DNA of 64,000 nt from Massilia sp. YIM B02763 (GCF_030412015.1 NZ_JASNRD010000001.1:682001-746000); one strand, 5' to 3'; shown: positions 53,062 through 63,193, counted from the stretch's first letter. Program-made: numbers and translations. The notes: a model not told the origin generated them from the sequence alone.

Positions 53062-54527
53062 GGACGCGGCTTGATCACAATATATTGCGACGCCGGACCG
53101 CGGCGCACCAGCAATGCCACGGATTTCTTCGGATCGAGCTTGCCGACCAGGCCGTTGAACTGCGCCGCGGACGTGACCGGGGCATTGTTGATCTGCAGGA
53201 TCAGGTCACCCGAGCGGATGCCGGCCGTTGCCGCCCTTCCGCCGACGACCTCGACCAGCACGCCGCCCTCGACCTTGAGCTCGCGCTTCTGCACGGCCGA
53301 CAAGTCGGAGACCTGCAGGCCCAGCGCGTTCGGCGCCTGTTCCGGCGCCTGCTTCTTCTGCTTGGCGGCATTGCCTTTTTCGGGCTGCTCTTCCTTCAAT
53401 TCCTCGATGGTCACGGGCAGCTCGACCTGGGCGCCGCGGCGCCACACGGTGATGGTGGCGCGGGTGCCGACCGGGGTGCCGCCCACCTGGCGCGGCAGGT
53501 CGGTGCTCTTCTCGATGTCCTTGCCGTTGAACTTCAGGATCACGTCGCCGACCTTGACGCCGGCCTTCTCGGCCGGGCCGCCCGGCTCGACCATCGCGAC
53601 CTCGGCGCCGCGCGCCTTGCCCAGGCCCAGCGCCTCGGCGACGTCGCGCGTGACTTCGCTGATCTGCACGCCCATGCGGCCGCGCGTGACCTTGCCGGTC
53701 TTCTTGATCTGGTCCGACACGCGCATCACTTCGTCGATCGGCACGGCGAACGAGATGCCGTTGTAGGCGCCGGACAGCGTGGCGATCTGGGAGTTGATGC
53801 CGATGACTTCGCCGCGCATATTGATCAGCGGACCGCCCGAGTTACCCGGGTTCACCGCCACGTCGCTCTGGATCAGCGGCAGGTACTCGCCGGTATCGCG
53901 CGACTTGGCCGAGATGATGCCGGCCGTGACCGTGTTCTCCAGGTTGAACGGCGAGCCGATCGCGATCACCCATTCGCCGGCGCGGATGCGGTCGGAGTCG
54001 CCGATGCGCACGCTGGGCAGGTTGCGGGCGTCGACCTTCAGCAGTGCGACGTCCGTGCGGCGGTCGGCGCCCAGCACCTTGGCCTTGAATTCGCGGCGGT
54101 CGGTCAGCGTGACGATGACTTCGTCGGCGCCCTCGACCACGTGGGCATTGGTCAGCACGTAGCCGTCGTCGGAAATGATGAAGCCGGAGCCGACGCCGCG
54201 CTGCACTTCGCGCTCTTCCGGTTGCTGCTGCGGCGCGCCGCGCCGTCCGCGCGGGGCCATCTGGCCGCCGAAGAAGCGGCGCAGGAATTCCTGCATCTCC
54301 TCGTCGCCGCCCATGCCGCCGGCGCCGTCCTCGCCCAGGCGCACGACCTCGGTGGTGCGGATGTTCACGACGGCGGGGCCGACCTTGTCGACCATGTCCG
54401 CGAAGTCCGGCAGGCCGGCCACCGTCGCCGTGGCCACGGGTGCGGCCGCCTGGGCCGGGAAAACCATCGACGTTGCGCCGGCAACCATGAGTGCCGACAG
54501 GATCGCGCTACGAATTTTGCTTGTCAT
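53058..54527 (-). CDS. mucD: Periplasmic serine protease, DegP/MucD family
   Basis: A 489-residue HtrA-type protease and chaperone. The signal peptide is at 1-27 (MVFPAQA). The trypsin-like domain has His in TNAHVVEGADEV, Asp in RTDVALLKV and Ser in NPGNSGGPLINM. Two PDZ domains follow (about 270-360 and 395-485). A Gly/Gln-rich insert before the protease domain (GGQMAPRGRRGAPQQQPEE) is the Q-linker seen in MucD/DegQ. The upstream frame extends to 54752 without ribosome site. It belongs to the sigma-E module as the degrader of misfolded envelope proteins. Confidence 0.93.
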   Translation of the reverse strand: MTSKIRSAILSALMVAGATSMVFPAQAAAPVATATVAGLPDFADMVDKVGPAVVNIRTTEVVRLGEDGAGGMGGDEEMQEFLRRFFGGQMAPRGRRGAPQQQPEEREVQRGVGSGFIISDDGYVLTNAHVVEGADEVIVTLTDRREFKAKVLGADRRTDVALLKVDARNLPSVRIGDSDRIRAGEWVIAIGSPFNLENTVTAGIISAKSRDTGEYLPLIQSDVAVNPGNSGGPLINMRGEVIGINSQIATLSGAYNGISFAVPIDEVMRVSDQIKKTGKVTRGRMGVQISEVTRDVAEALGLGKARGAEVAMVEPGGPAEKAGVKVGDVILKFNGKDIEKSTDLPRQVGGTPVGTRATITVWRRGAQVELPVTIEELKEEQPEKGNAAKQKKQAPEQAPNALGLQVSDLSAVQKRELKVEGGVLVEVVGGRAATAGIRSGDLILQINNAPVTSAAQFNGLVGKLDPKKSVALLVRRGPASQYIVIKPRP

Positions 54528-54790
54528 AATCTCATCAGGTGAAGGGCTTGGTGCCCCAATGGTAAGACAAAAAGCCAATATTGTCGCGTTGGCACGGCGC
54601 GGAGGAAAACAGACCGGATTGCGGCCCGGCACGGCAAGAGACGAAGGGGGAACGACAGCGCATGGTGAACGATCGGGCGCGCGCCTGGCGCCCGGCAGCG
54701 CACGCGCCGGTCCGGAACGGGCACGGACGAGGACGCAGCGGAGGAGGCGCAACGGGGGCGGCGCGACCGCGGCCGGGTGGCGGACAGTGC

Positions 54791-55084
54791 CTAGCGCGGT
54801 CCGGCCGCGACGGCGGCGCTGGCAGCCGTTTCGTCCACGGCGCCGTTGCGCTTGCCCGGCAGCGCTTCCTCGGCCAGGCGCGCGGCCAGCCGGGCGGCAA
54901 AGCCGGGCGACAACTCGGGGCCGCCGTATTCGCGCAAGGCGTCGCCGATCAGGTGGTTGCGCCGCCAGGCCGCGTCGCCGGCCGGCGTGCCCAGCGCGGC
55001 CATCGCCAGTTCGATGTCGGCCTCGGGCAGCGCCCCGTCCATCAGGGCGGAGATGAGTTCGCGGTTTTTCTTGTTCGTGTCCAT
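54791..55084 (-). CDS. rseA: Anti-sigma-E factor RseA, short form
   Basis: A 97-residue protein that matches the N-terminal sigma-binding domain of RseA (RELISALMDGALPEADIELAM, then WRRNHLIGDALR). The membrane helix and periplasmic domain present in classical RseA (about 190-215 residues) are absent. A soluble anti-sigma factor could not be released by periplasmic DegS cleavage. It lies between rpoE and mucD, where rseA and rseB are expected. Confidence 0.85.
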   Translation of the reverse strand: MDTNKKNRELISALMDGALPEADIELAMAALGTPAGDAAWRRNHLIGDALREYGGPELSPGFAARLAARLAEEALPGKRNGAVDETAASAAVAAGPR

Positions 55085-55215
55085 CGGTATGCTCGTCGGT
55101 GGTGATCCTTCGGAAAGCCGCTGCCGGCTGGCGGCTGCACGATGCAGGTCCGTGTCGGGCGCTCCCCTTTGTCTGCAGTATCGATCATCGCTACTTGGAG
55201 CCTCTCTCGAGGCTC

Positions 55216-55818
55216 CTACCGACGTTTGTCAGCCGAGATGTCGAGCAAGGGCCTCAACTTGTCGGCAATGACTTCGCGCGCCCGGAATATCCTGCTTCGC
55301 ACCGTACCGATTGGACACGCCATCACTTCGGAGATTTCCTCGTAGCTTAAGCCTTCAATTTCACGCAAGACAATTGCTGTCCTCAACTCCAGCGGTAGCG
55401 CCTCCATCGCGGCATTCACGGTGTAGGCGATCTGCTTGCTGGCTAAAACGGACTCTGGCGTATTAATGTCGCGCAGACTGTCCGCGTCGTCAAATCCTTC
55501 GGCACGTTCGGCGTCGGCTTCGGTCGAGGTCGGAGCCCGCCTGCCTTGGGTGACGAGAAAGTTTTTTGCCGTGTTGATACCGATACGATACAACCAGGTG
55601 TAGAACGCCGAGTCGCCACGGAAGTGCCGCAGTGCGCGGAAGGCCTTGATGAAGGTCTCCTGCACCACGTCTTCCGCCTCGGCAGGATCGTGCACGAGGC
55701 GCGATACCAGCCGCATCAGGCGGCGCTGGTATTTCGCCACCAGCAGGTCGAACGCCCGGCGATCGCCAGCCTGGACGCGCTCAACCAGCAGTTGATCACA
55801 CTCGCGTTCGGTCGTCAC
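55216..55818 (-). CDS. rpoE: RNA polymerase sigma factor RpoE (sigma-E, ECF type)
   Basis: A 200-residue ECF sigma factor for envelope stress. Region 2 contains FDLLVAKYQRRLMRLV and DVVQETFIKAFRAL followed by FYTWLYRIGINTAKN. Region 4 contains LPLELRTAIVLREIEGLSYEEIS and GTVRSRIFRAREVI. This is the standard betaproteobacterial RpoE. The stress signal normally reaches it through RseA and RseB; only RseA is found here. Confidence 0.95.
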   Translation of the reverse strand: MTTERECDQLLVERVQAGDRRAFDLLVAKYQRRLMRLVSRLVHDPAEAEDVVQETFIKAFRALRHFRGDSAFYTWLYRIGINTAKNFLVTQGRRAPTSTEADAERAEGFDDADSLRDINTPESVLASKQIAYTVNAAMEALPLELRTAIVLREIEGLSYEEISEVMACPIGTVRSRIFRAREVIADKLRPLLDISADKRR

Positions 55819-55981
55819 TGAACATTGCCCCGTTGGCTGCGGCGTCCTGGCGCGCTTGACGGCCTCCCCACGGCGGCATTACATCGTCGTTCCGGACCGG
55901 CGTGCCGTCCTCGACGATGGGCCTTGCCCCGGGGCGTTGGTCAAGCGCTCTTGTTAAGAAAGATAGTCCGCTGCAATAAGT

Positions 55982-56470
55982 TCATCGTGGTGTTTCGTAT
56001 TCCGTCTCCGCGCACCGTCCGGCGGCCGCCAGCGCCACCGCGAGCGCGCGCCAGGTCTCGCCATCGACGGCATCGCGCCAGATGTGCAGCACATGCGTGC
56101 GCGGCCGGGCACCCGGCGCCGGCACGCGCCAGCGCAGCAGCATCAGCAGCGGCCACACGACCGAGCCGGGCAGCAGACGGGCTGCCGGGGTGTCGTTACA
56201 TGACGGCGCATGCAGCACCTGTTGTACCGTCACGCGTAGTTCGCCGGTTCCAGAAATATCAATCCGGTGCGTCTTAGGACGGCGGGCGGCGGCCGCCAGC
56301 AGGACCGCCGCGGCGAGCAGCAGCGCAGCCGCGAGGACGGGCGCGGCGCGCACCTGCGCGCTCGCGTGCGCCACCGTGCAGGCGGCGGCCAGCTGGGCCA
56401 GGCCGGCGCCCGCGAGCACGAGGCGGAAGGCGCGCGAAGGCCTGACGAGCGCGGAAACGGCGATCGACAT
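55982..56470 (-). CDS. Small membrane protein, YgfX/DUF-type, between rpoE and fabF
   Basis: A 162-residue protein from the ATG at 56470. Two membrane helices occupy about 13-65 (LVLAGAGLAQLAAACTVA and a second Ala/Leu-rich run), followed by a soluble domain with GTGELRVTVQQVL and LPGSVVWPLLMLLRWR, then HVLHIWRDAVDGETWRALAVAL. The layout is that of YgfX-like (CptA) membrane proteins, whose members are often found beside rpoE in betaproteobacteria. The assignment is moderate. The gene ends just before the rpoE promoter region. Confidence 0.65.
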   Translation of the reverse strand: MSIAVSALVRPSRAFRLVLAGAGLAQLAAACTVAHASAQVRAAPVLAAALLLAAAVLLAAAARRPKTHRIDISGTGELRVTVQQVLHAPSCNDTPAARLLPGSVVWPLLMLLRWRVPAPGARPRTHVLHIWRDAVDGETWRALAVALAAAGRCAETEYETPR

Positions 56471-56526
56471 GGGTGTACCGGGTTGGTGGAAGCGGGGGGC
56501 ACGTAGCGGAACCCCGAAAGAGGCTT

Positions 56527-56565
56527 GAAAAGACAAACGCCCATTCCCTTTGACAGGAATGGGCG
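56527..56565 (-). terminator. Rho-independent terminator behind fabF
   Basis: CGCCCATTCC (56538-56547) and GGAATGGGCG (56556-56565) form a ten-pair stem. On the minus strand it is followed by TTTGTCTTTT. It ends the fatty-acid synthesis transcript. Confidence 0.85.
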
Positions 56566-56594
56566 CCAATAAGTTCGACTCTGAGGGTCGAAAC

Positions 56595-57839
56595 TTAGAT
56601 TTTCGCGAACACCAGGGTACCGTTGGTACCGCCGAAGCCGAACGAGTTCTTCACCGCGTAATCGATCTTCATGTCACGCGCCGTGTTGGCGCAGAAGTCC
56701 AGGTCGCACTCGGGATCCTGGTTGAAGATGTTGATCGTCGGCGGCGAGACCTGGTTGTGGATCGCCAGCACGGTGAACACCGATTCCAGGCCGCCCGCGC
56801 CGCCCAGCAGGTGGCCGGTCATCGACTTGGTCGAGTTGACGACGATGTGCTTCGCGTGGTCGCCGAAGGTGCGCTTGATGCCTTTCACTTCCGCCACGTC
56901 GCCCACCGGGGTCGAGGTGCCGTGCGCGTTCACGTACTGTACCTGGTCGGGGTTGATGCCGGCGTATTGCATGGCCGAGACCATGCAGCGCGAGGCGCCG
57001 CTGCCGTCTTCGAGCGGTGCGGTGATGTGGTTGGCGTCCGCGCTCATGCCGAAGCCGACGACTTCCGCATAGATCTTGGCGCCGCGCGCCTTGGCGTGTT
57101 CGTATTCCTCGAGCACCATGACGCCGGCACCCTCGCCCAGCACGAAGCCGTCGCGGTCGCGGTCCCACGGACGCGAAGCGGTCGACGGATCGTCGTTGCG
57201 GGCCGACAGCGCGCGCGCCGAGGCGAAGCCGCCCAGGCCCAGCGGCGACACGGTCGATTCCGCGCCGCCGGCGATCATCACGTCGGCGTCGCCGTATTCG
57301 ATCAGGCGCGCAGCCGAACCGATGCAATGCAGGCCGGTGGTGCAGGCGGTGACGATCGCCAGGTTCGGGCCGCGCAGGCCGAACTTGATCGACAGGTCAC
57401 CCGAGATCATGTTGATGATCGAGGCCGGGACGAAGAACGGCGAGATGCGGCGCGGGCCGCGGCTGTCGTACTCCGCCTTGGTGTCTTCGATCATCGGCAG
57501 TCCGCCGATGCCCGAGCCCACCATCACGCCGATGCGGTCGGCATTTTCCTCGGTGACGACGAGGCCGGAATCCTGCAACGCCTGGATACCCGCGGCCATG
57601 CCGAAATGGATGAACGTATCCATGTGGCGGCCTTCCTTGCCGGGCAGGTATTCCTCGACGTTGAAGTTCTTCACTTCGCCCGCGAAACGGGTCGAAAACG
57701 ACGATGCGTCGAACTTGGTAATGTTGGCAATGCCCGACTTGCCCGCCAGTGCTGCTTCCCACGCGTCGGCAATGGTATTGCCGATCGGGGAGATGCAACC
57801 CAGGCCGGTAACGACGACACGACGGTTGCGTGAACTCAA
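56595..57839 (-). CDS. fabF: 3-oxoacyl-[acyl-carrier-protein] synthase II
   Basis: A 414-residue condensing enzyme of fatty-acid elongation. The catalytic Cys lies in [10 protein letters not shown], the two His in NAHGTSTP and [12 protein letters not shown], completing the CHH triad. GSGIGG and FGFGGTNG motifs are in place. It is the last gene of the fab cluster, 26 bases after acpP, and is followed by a strong terminator. Confidence 0.97.
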   Translation of the reverse strand: MSSRNRRVVVTGLGCISPIGNTIADAWEAALAGKSGIANITKFDASSFSTRFAGEVKNFNVEEYLPGKEGRHMDTFIHFGMAAGIQALQDSGLVVTEENADRIGVMVGSGIGGLPMIEDTKAEYDSRGPRRISPFFVPASIINMISGDLSIKFGLRGPNLAIVTACTTGLHCIGSAARLIEYGDADVMIAGGAESTVSPLGLGGFASARALSARNDDPSTASRPWDRDRDGFVLGEGAGVMVLEEYEHAKARGAKIYAEVVGFGMSADANHITAPLEDGSGASRCMVSAMQYAGINPDQVQYVNAHGTSTPVGDVAEVKGIKRTFGDHAKHIVVNSTKSMTGHLLGGAGGLESVFTVLAIHNQVSPPTINIFNQDPECDLDFCANTARDMKIDYAVKNSFGFGGTNGTLVFAKI

Positions 57840-57864
57840 GCGTTTCTCCTGAAGTCCTGAATGC

Positions 57865-58104
57865 TTAGGCCTTGACGTGCGCCTGGGCGTACTCGATGGC
57901 CTGACGAACGGTGGTGATCTTCTCGGCTTGCTCGTCCGGGATCTCCATTTCGAATTCGTCTTCCAGTGCCATCACCAGTTCAACGGTGTCCAGGGAGTCT
58001 GCGCCGAGGTCGTCAACGAACGAGGAATCGATTTTGATGTCAGCTTCGGCAACACCCAGTTGCTCAGCGACGATTTTTTTAACGCGTTGTTCGATATCCG
58101 ACAT
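57865..58104 (-). CDS. acpP: Acyl carrier protein
   Basis: A 79-residue acidic four-helix protein. The 4'-phosphopantetheine attaches to Ser in [13 protein letters not shown] (residue about 37). Length and sequence are typical. It carries growing acyl chains for FabF, FabG, FabD, FabH and PlsX, all encoded nearby, and is activated by AcpS (44133). A gap of about 177 bases upstream may hold a separate promoter; TAAAAT followed by GCGCG is seen on the minus strand near 58145. Confidence 0.97.
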   Translation of the reverse strand: MSDIEQRVKKIVAEQLGVAEADIKIDSSFVDDLGADSLDTVELVMALEDEFEMEIPDEQAEKITTVRQAIEYAQAHVKA

Positions 58105-58281
58105 GTTATGGCTCCATTAGGTATGTGTTGCGGAAAGTGCGCGCATTTTATCAGGGTTTGCGCGTTGAAAAACTATTTTCAGCGTCTGACGCTAAATCGT
58201 TTGAAACTACTGCCAACTGCTGAGAATTGTACTTGAAAGGAGCCAACCGCCACCGGCAAAGTCGCTCCTTCCAGCCTCTTT

Positions 58282-59019
58282 TTAGTTCATGTACATGCCG
58301 CCGTTGACGTGCAGCTCGCTGCCCGTGATATAGGCGGCTTGCGGGCCCGCCAGGAAGGCGACGGCGTGGGCGATGTCTTCCGGCTGGCCCAGGCGGCCCA
58401 GCGGGATCTGCGTCAGCAGCGCCTCGTGCTGGCCTTCGCCCAGCGCCTTGGTCATGTCGGTGTCGATGAAGCCCGGCGCCACGCAGTTGACGGTGATGTT
58501 GCGGCTGCCGATCTCGCGCGCCAGCGCGCGGGTCATGCCGGCCACGCCGGCCTTGGCGGCGGCATAGTTCATCTGGCCCGGGTTGCCGGCCGCGCCGACC
58601 ACCGAGGTGATGTTGATGATGCGGCCGGCCTTGGCCTTCATCATGCCGCGCAGCACGGCGCGCGACAGGCGGCCGACGGCGGTCAGGTTGGTGGCGATCA
58701 CGTTGTCCCACTCCTCGTCCTTCATGCGCATCGCCAGCTGGTCCTGGGTGATGCCGGCATTGTTGACGAGGATGCCGATGGTGCCGACGTCCTTGGTGAT
58801 GGCGTCGATGACCGACGCGCACTGGGCCGCGTCGGTGACATTCAGCACCATGCCCTTGCCGCCGAACTCGGCGAGGTATTCACCGATGGCGGCGGCGCCG
58901 CTTTCGGTGGTGGCGGTGCCGACCACCTTGGCGCCCTGGCGGGCCAGTTCAAGGGCGATGGCCTTGCCGATGCCGCGCGAGGCGCCGGTGACGAGGGCAA
59001 CTTGGTTTTGCAGGTTCAT
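58282..59019 (-). CDS. fabG: 3-oxoacyl-[acyl-carrier-protein] reductase
   Basis: A 245-residue NADPH-dependent SDR that reduces beta-ketoacyl-ACP. TGASRGIGKAIA binds the cofactor, NNAGIT is the structural motif, and Ser, Tyr and Lys are in ITSVVGAAGNPGQMNYAAAKAG. The C-terminal VNGGMYMN is characteristic. AAGGAA precedes the ATG at 59019; the frame opens further upstream into a repeat. Member of the fabH-fabD-fabG-acpP-fabF cluster. Confidence 0.96.
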   Translation of the reverse strand: MNLQNQVALVTGASRGIGKAIALELARQGAKVVGTATTESGAAAIGEYLAEFGGKGMVLNVTDAAQCASVIDAITKDVGTIGILVNNAGITQDQLAMRMKDEEWDNVIATNLTAVGRLSRAVLRGMMKAKAGRIINITSVVGAAGNPGQMNYAAAKAGVAGMTRALAREIGSRNITVNCVAPGFIDTDMTKALGEGQHEALLTQIPLGRLGQPEDIAHAVAFLAGPQAAYITGSELHVNGGMYMN

Positions 59020-59041
59020 GCTGTTCCTTCTTCTATTCTTG

Positions 59042-59116
59042 GTAGGGTGGGCACCCCGTGCCCACCAGGCACCGACGTGCCGCATACAGATGGTGGGCAC
59101 GTGGTGCCCACCCTAC
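59042..59116. repeat. Nested inverted repeat between fabD and fabG
   Basis: GTAGGGTGGGCAC (59042-59054) returns as its exact reverse complement at 59104-59116, and an inner pair GTGCCCACC/GGTGGGCAC lies at 59059-59067 and 59092-59100. The result is a two-level hairpin of about 75 bases in the only sizeable gap between fab genes. It resembles widely dispersed small repeats of proteobacteria. Confidence 0.85.
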
Positions 59117-59118
59117 GC

Positions 59119-60054
59119 TCAAGCCTGGACCGTGGCCAGCAAGCGCTCCAGCGCGGCCTGGTCGACCAGCGCCTCGCCGACCAGCACCGGATCGATACGC
59201 TTGGCCATGCCGATCAGCGTCTTGCTCGGCGCGCATTCGATGACCGAGGTCACGCCGTCCGCCGCCATTTTCTGCATGGTCTCGACCCAGCGGACCGGAC
59301 CGGCAGCCTGGCGCACCAGCGCGTCCTTGATCGCGGCCGGATCGTTCAGGATAGCCACGTCGACGTTGTTGATCAAGTCGATCTGCGGCGCACGGAAGGT
59401 CAGGTCGGCCATATAGTCGCGCAGGCGGTCCGACGCGGGCTTGAGCAGCGACGAATGGAACGGGGCCGACACGGCCAGCTTCATGGCGCGCTTGGCGCCC
59501 TTGGCCTTGGCGATCTCGCAGGCGCGCTCGACGGCGGCGGTATGGCCGGCGATGACGATCTGGGTCGGTTCGTTGAAGTTGACGGCTTCGACAACGTCAC
59601 CCTGGGCTGCCTCGGCGCACACGGCCTTCACGTCCTCGGCCGGCAGGCCCAGGATCACGGCCATGCCGCCCTGCCCCACGGGCACGGCATCCTGCATCGA
59701 TTGCGCGCGGAAGCGCACCAGCGGCACGGCGTCCTTGAAGTCGATCACGCCCGCGGCCACCAGGGCCGAGTACTCGCCGAGGCTGTGGCCGGCGACGACG
59801 GCCGGCTTGGGACCGCCGGCGGCGATCCAGGCGCGGTACACGGCCACGGCAGCGGTCAGCATCACGGGCTGGGTGTTCGTGGTCAGGTCCAGCGCTTCCT
59901 TCGGGCCTTCGGCGATCATCTTGCCGATGTCCAGGCCCAGGGCGTCCGATGCCTCGGCGACGGTCTGCTCGACGACGGAGTTGCCGGCGAAGCCGTTCAG
60001 CATGCCGACGGATTGCGCGCCCTGGCCAGTGAAGAGGAATGCGAATTTGCTCAT
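59119..60054 (-). CDS. fabD: Malonyl-CoA:acyl carrier protein transacylase
   Basis: A 311-residue enzyme that moves malonyl from CoA to ACP. FLFTGQGAQ is the opening motif, GHSLGEYSAL holds the catalytic Ser, the conserved Arg is in LVRFRAQSMQ, and the His is in SAPFHSSLL. It follows fabH by 18 bases on the same strand. Confidence 0.97.
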   Translation of the reverse strand: MSKFAFLFTGQGAQSVGMLNGFAGNSVVEQTVAEASDALGLDIGKMIAEGPKEALDLTTNTQPVMLTAAVAVYRAWIAAGGPKPAVVAGHSLGEYSALVAAGVIDFKDAVPLVRFRAQSMQDAVPVGQGGMAVILGLPAEDVKAVCAEAAQGDVVEAVNFNEPTQIVIAGHTAAVERACEIAKAKGAKRAMKLAVSAPFHSSLLKPASDRLRDYMADLTFRAPQIDLINNVDVAILNDPAAIKDALVRQAAGPVRWVETMQKMAADGVTSVIECAPSKTLIGMAKRIDPVLVGEALVDQAALERLLATVQA

Positions 60055-60072
60055 ATCAGGATCTTTCTTTTA

Positions 60073-61059
60073 TTACATACGCACGAGGACGGCGCCCCAG
60101 GTGAAACCGCCGCCCACGCCTTCCATCATGACATTCTGGCCCGGCTGGATGCGGCCGTCGCGCACCGCGACGTCCAGCGCCAACGGGATCGAGGCGGCCG
60201 AGGTATTGCCGTGCTCGTCGACGGTCACGACCATCTTCTCGAGCGGCAAGCCGAGCTTTTTCGCCGTGCCGCTCATGATGCGCAGGTTGGCCTGGTGCGG
60301 GATCAGCCAGTCGATCTCGGACGCCGGCATGCCGGCCGCGTCGAGCGCCTCATTGGCCACTTTTTCCAGCACGGACACGGCCAGCTTGAACACGGCGGGG
60401 CCGTCCATGTACAGGAATTTCTGGCTCGACAGCGCGGCGTGCGAAGGATTCGCCGGGCCGCACAGGATGTCTCCATGGCTGCCGTCCGCGTGCAGCTTGG
60501 TGGCCAGCACGCCCGGTTCCTGCGAGGCGGTCAGGACGATGGCGCCGGCGCCGTCGCCGAACAGCACGCAGGTGCTGCGGTCGTTGAAGTCGAGGATGCG
60601 CGAGAACACCTCGGTGCCGATCACCAGCACGTTTTTCGCGTTGCCGGCCTTGATGAAGGCATCGGCGGTCGACATGGCGTAGACGAAGCCGCTGCAGACG
60701 GCGCCGATGTCGAAGGCGGCGCTGCCGTTGCGCATGCCCAGCTTGTTCTGCACGATGCAGGCGGTGCTGGGGAAGCTGCCGAAGAAGTCCGGGCTCGCCG
60801 TGGCGACGATCACCATGTCGATCTGTTCCGGCGCCAGGTTCGCCGCCTCGAGCGCCTTGCGGGCCGCGTTGACGGCCAGGTCGGAGGCGTTCTCGTCCGC
60901 CGCCGCGTAATGGCGCGCGGAGATGCCGCTGCGGGTCACGATCCACTCGTCCGAGGTCTCGATGCCCTTGGCGGCGAGCTCGGCCGCCAGGTCGTGGTTG
61001 GTGACGCGCTTGGCGGGCAGGTAGCTGCCGGTGCCGATAATTTTGCTGTACAAAGTCAT
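60073..61059 (-). CDS. fabH: 3-oxoacyl-[acyl-carrier-protein] synthase III
   Basis: A 328-residue initiating condensing enzyme joining acetyl-CoA and malonyl-ACP. Catalytic Cys is in [11 protein letters not shown], His in [10 protein letters not shown] and Asn in [13 protein letters not shown]. It starts three bases after the plsX stop. Standard length. Confidence 0.97.
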   Translation of the reverse strand: MTLYSKIIGTGSYLPAKRVTNHDLAAELAAKGIETSDEWIVTRSGISARHYAAADENASDLAVNAARKALEAANLAPEQIDMVIVATASPDFFGSFPSTACIVQNKLGMRNGSAAFDIGAVCSGFVYAMSTADAFIKAGNAKNVLVIGTEVFSRILDFNDRSTCVLFGDGAGAIVLTASQEPGVLATKLHADGSHGDILCGPANPSHAALSSQKFLYMDGPAVFKLAVSVLEKVANEALDAAGMPASEIDWLIPHQANLRIMSGTAKKLGLPLEKMVVTVDEHGNTSAASIPLALDVAVRDGRIQPGQNVMMEGVGGGFTWGAVLVRM

Positions 61060-61062
61060 TGC

Positions 61063-62103
61063 TTAACCCTGCTTGATGGTTGAGCCTGGCGCTTCCGTGT
61101 CAGGTGTACTGGGGAGCATTTCCGCAATCAAGTGCGACAGTTGCTCTTGCACATTATATTTCGCCGCATCGAAAGCGCGGCGGATCGCCCATTCGTACGC
61201 ATACGCATTGGCGCCGCCATGGCTCTTGAAGACCAGGCCCTTCAGGCCCAACAGGCCGGCGCCGTTATAGCTTTCCGGATTCAATTTCTTGAGCGATTTA
61301 CGGGCCAGCAGCGCGCCCAGCTTGGACATCGTCGTTTCCAGCAGCGTCGCCTTGAAGAAGCGCGACAGGCCCTCGATGGCCTTGAGCGTGACGTTGCCCA
61401 CGAAGCCGTCGCACACGACCACGTCGACGGTGCCCTTGAAGATATCGTTGCCTTCGACGTTGCCGTGGAAATTCAGCACGCCGCGCGCATGGTCTTCGCG
61501 CAGCAGGTTGGCCGTCGCCTTGATGACTTCGGTACCCTTGATTTCCTCGGTGCCGACGTTGAGCAGGCCGATGCTGGGACGGCGATGTTCCATCGCCTCG
61601 AACAGCACGGCGCCCATGATGGCGAACTGGTGCAGGTGGTGCGGCTCGCAGTCGACGTTCGCGCCCAGGTCGAGCATATAGGTCGGACCGCCCTTCTGGT
61701 TCGGCAGGATCGAGCAGATGGCGGGACGGTCGACGTCGGCCATGGTCTTGAGCACGTAGCGCGAGATCGCCATCAGGGCGCCGGTATTGCCGGCCGAGAC
61801 GCAGACGTCGGCGCCGCCTTCCTTGACGAGTTCGATCGCCACGCGCATCGACGAATCCTTCTTGCGGCGCAGCGCCACTTCGACGGGATCGTCCATGGCC
61901 ACCACGTCGGATGCGTGCTTGACGGACAGGCGCGGATTGTCGGCCGCGTGATGTTTCTTGAGTTCAGCACGGACCTGGTCTTCCAGGCCCACGAGGATCA
62001 GTTCGGCCTCGGGTTCGTGCTTGAGGAATGCCAGGGCTGCCGGAATGGTCACAGAGGGACCATGGTCGCCGCCCATGCAGTCGATGGAAATTTTAATTGT
62101 CAT
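61063..62103 (-). CDS. plsX: Phosphate acyltransferase PlsX
   Basis: A 346-residue enzyme that converts acyl-ACP to acyl-phosphate for phospholipid synthesis. [10 protein letters not shown] at the N-terminus, [19 protein letters not shown] and [13 protein letters not shown] are the family blocks. It follows rpmF after about 207 bases and is tightly coupled to fabH. It links membrane lipid synthesis with the fatty-acid cluster. Confidence 0.96.
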   Translation of the reverse strand: MTIKISIDCMGGDHGPSVTIPAALAFLKHEPEAELILVGLEDQVRAELKKHHAADNPRLSVKHASDVVAMDDPVEVALRRKKDSSMRVAIELVKEGGADVCVSAGNTGALMAISRYVLKTMADVDRPAICSILPNQKGGPTYMLDLGANVDCEPHHLHQFAIMGAVLFEAMEHRRPSIGLLNVGTEEIKGTEVIKATANLLREDHARGVLNFHGNVEGNDIFKGTVDVVVCDGFVGNVTLKAIEGLSRFFKATLLETTMSKLGALLARKSLKKLNPESYNGAGLLGLKGLVFKSHGGANAYAYEWAIRRAFDAAKYNVQEQLSHLIAEMLPSTPDTEAPGSTIKQG

Positions 62104-62310
62104 TTGTCGGAATGAACCGCGGGCTCACGGTCGGCCGGCGGTAGCGTATCCGCGGCGCGCGGCAAGGAGCCGGGCCGGGTAGGCGGAATGGAAAATGACG
62201 GTGCGCGCGGCGTCATGCACGCCTGCGGCACGGGAAATGCCAAATAAAAAGCGGCGCCACGCATTGACATACGTTGCACCGCTTTCATGGAACAAAACGC
62301 AAGACGTCGA

Positions 62311-62493
62311 TTACTCGTCGTTCTTGGTCTTGAGCACTTTGCGACCACGGTAGAAGCCGTTCGGGCTGATGTGGTGACGCAGGTGGGTTTCGCCGGTGGT
62401 CGGCTCGACTGCCAGGTTCGGGGCGGTCAGGAAATCGTGCGAACGGTGCATGCCGCGCTTCGACGGGGACTTCTTATTCTGTTGAACTGCCAT
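62311..62493 (-). CDS. rpmF: 50S ribosomal protein L32
   Basis: A 60-residue ribosomal protein starting [19 protein letters not shown], followed by [18 protein letters not shown]. The zinc-binding Cys residues found in some L32 proteins are absent, so this is the Cys-minus form. It sits between yceD and plsX as in most proteobacteria. Confidence 0.97.
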   Translation of the reverse strand: MAVQQNKKSPSKRGMHRSHDFLTAPNLAVEPTTGETHLRHHISPNGFYRGRKVLKTKNDE

Positions 62494-62695
62494 GATGACT
62501 CCTAAACATAAGTTCTAAAATTCTAACACATTCGACTTGCAATGACATGCGCATCGAGTATCCCAGCGGCAATAACCTATTGCCGTTATTGCCGACATGT
62601 TGAACGCAGCCTTCATACTCGAGTTGCACGCGTTTGACACGTCGTTGATGCAAGACAGGCGTTACGGCGCCCACCTTGCAAATCCTATCTACTGC

Positions 62696-63193
62696 TTATT
62701 CTGACTTGAGGCTCTTCAGTGCCGCGAACGGCGATACCTTCTCGGACTTCACGGAGTCCACCAGCGTGGTATCGGGGCACACCTCGTGTTTCGGTGCCTG
62801 CGGCAGCGCCAGCAGGGCTTCATCTTCCAGCAATTCGCGGATGTCCATGGCATGGGTGCCGACGATCACGTCGATGCTCTCGTCGTCGAGGATTTCCTCG
62901 ATCTCGTCCGCTTCCTCGTCGTCCTTGCCCAGCACCAGCACGGTCGACGAATCGAGCTCGTGGCCGAACGGCTGCAGGCAGCGCTGGCATACCAGCTGCA
63001 CGGTCCCGGAGACGGACAGCGTCATCATCGGATATCCCTGGCGGGTCTGGCCGCCCTGGATGGACCAGGAAATCGTGCCGGACGCATCCGCGCAATCGGC
63101 TGCCAGGCGGGGCATTTCCGCGACCGGCGTGACACCTTCACGACGGCCATTGTTCCGGCAAAACTCGAAGGCGTCGATGACAAAAGCGCTCAT
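62696..63193 (-). CDS. yceD: YceD family (DUF177) protein, 23S rRNA accumulation factor
   Basis: A 165-residue protein of the DUF177 family. Conserved parts are LVCQRCLQPFGHELD (Cys pair) and the acidic segment DEEADEIEEILDDESIDV, followed by LALPQAPKHEVC. In E. coli YceD affects 23S rRNA levels together with YceF/Maf. It is divergent from the maf gene here, and rpmF follows on the same strand. Confidence 0.92.
   Translation of the reverse strand: MSAFVIDAFEFCRNNGRREGVTPVAEMPRLAADCADASGTISWSIQGGQTRQGYPMMTLSVSGTVQLVCQRCLQPFGHELDSSTVLVLGKDDEEADEIEEILDDESIDVIVGTHAMDIRELLEDEALLALPQAPKHEVCPDTTLVDSVKSEKVSPFAALKSLKSE

Noticed and set aside
58309..61083. A 924-codon plus-strand open frame
   Set aside because: Antisense of fabG, fabD and fabH, which are certain genes. 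The His/Gly/Arg-rich composition is typical of shadow frames.
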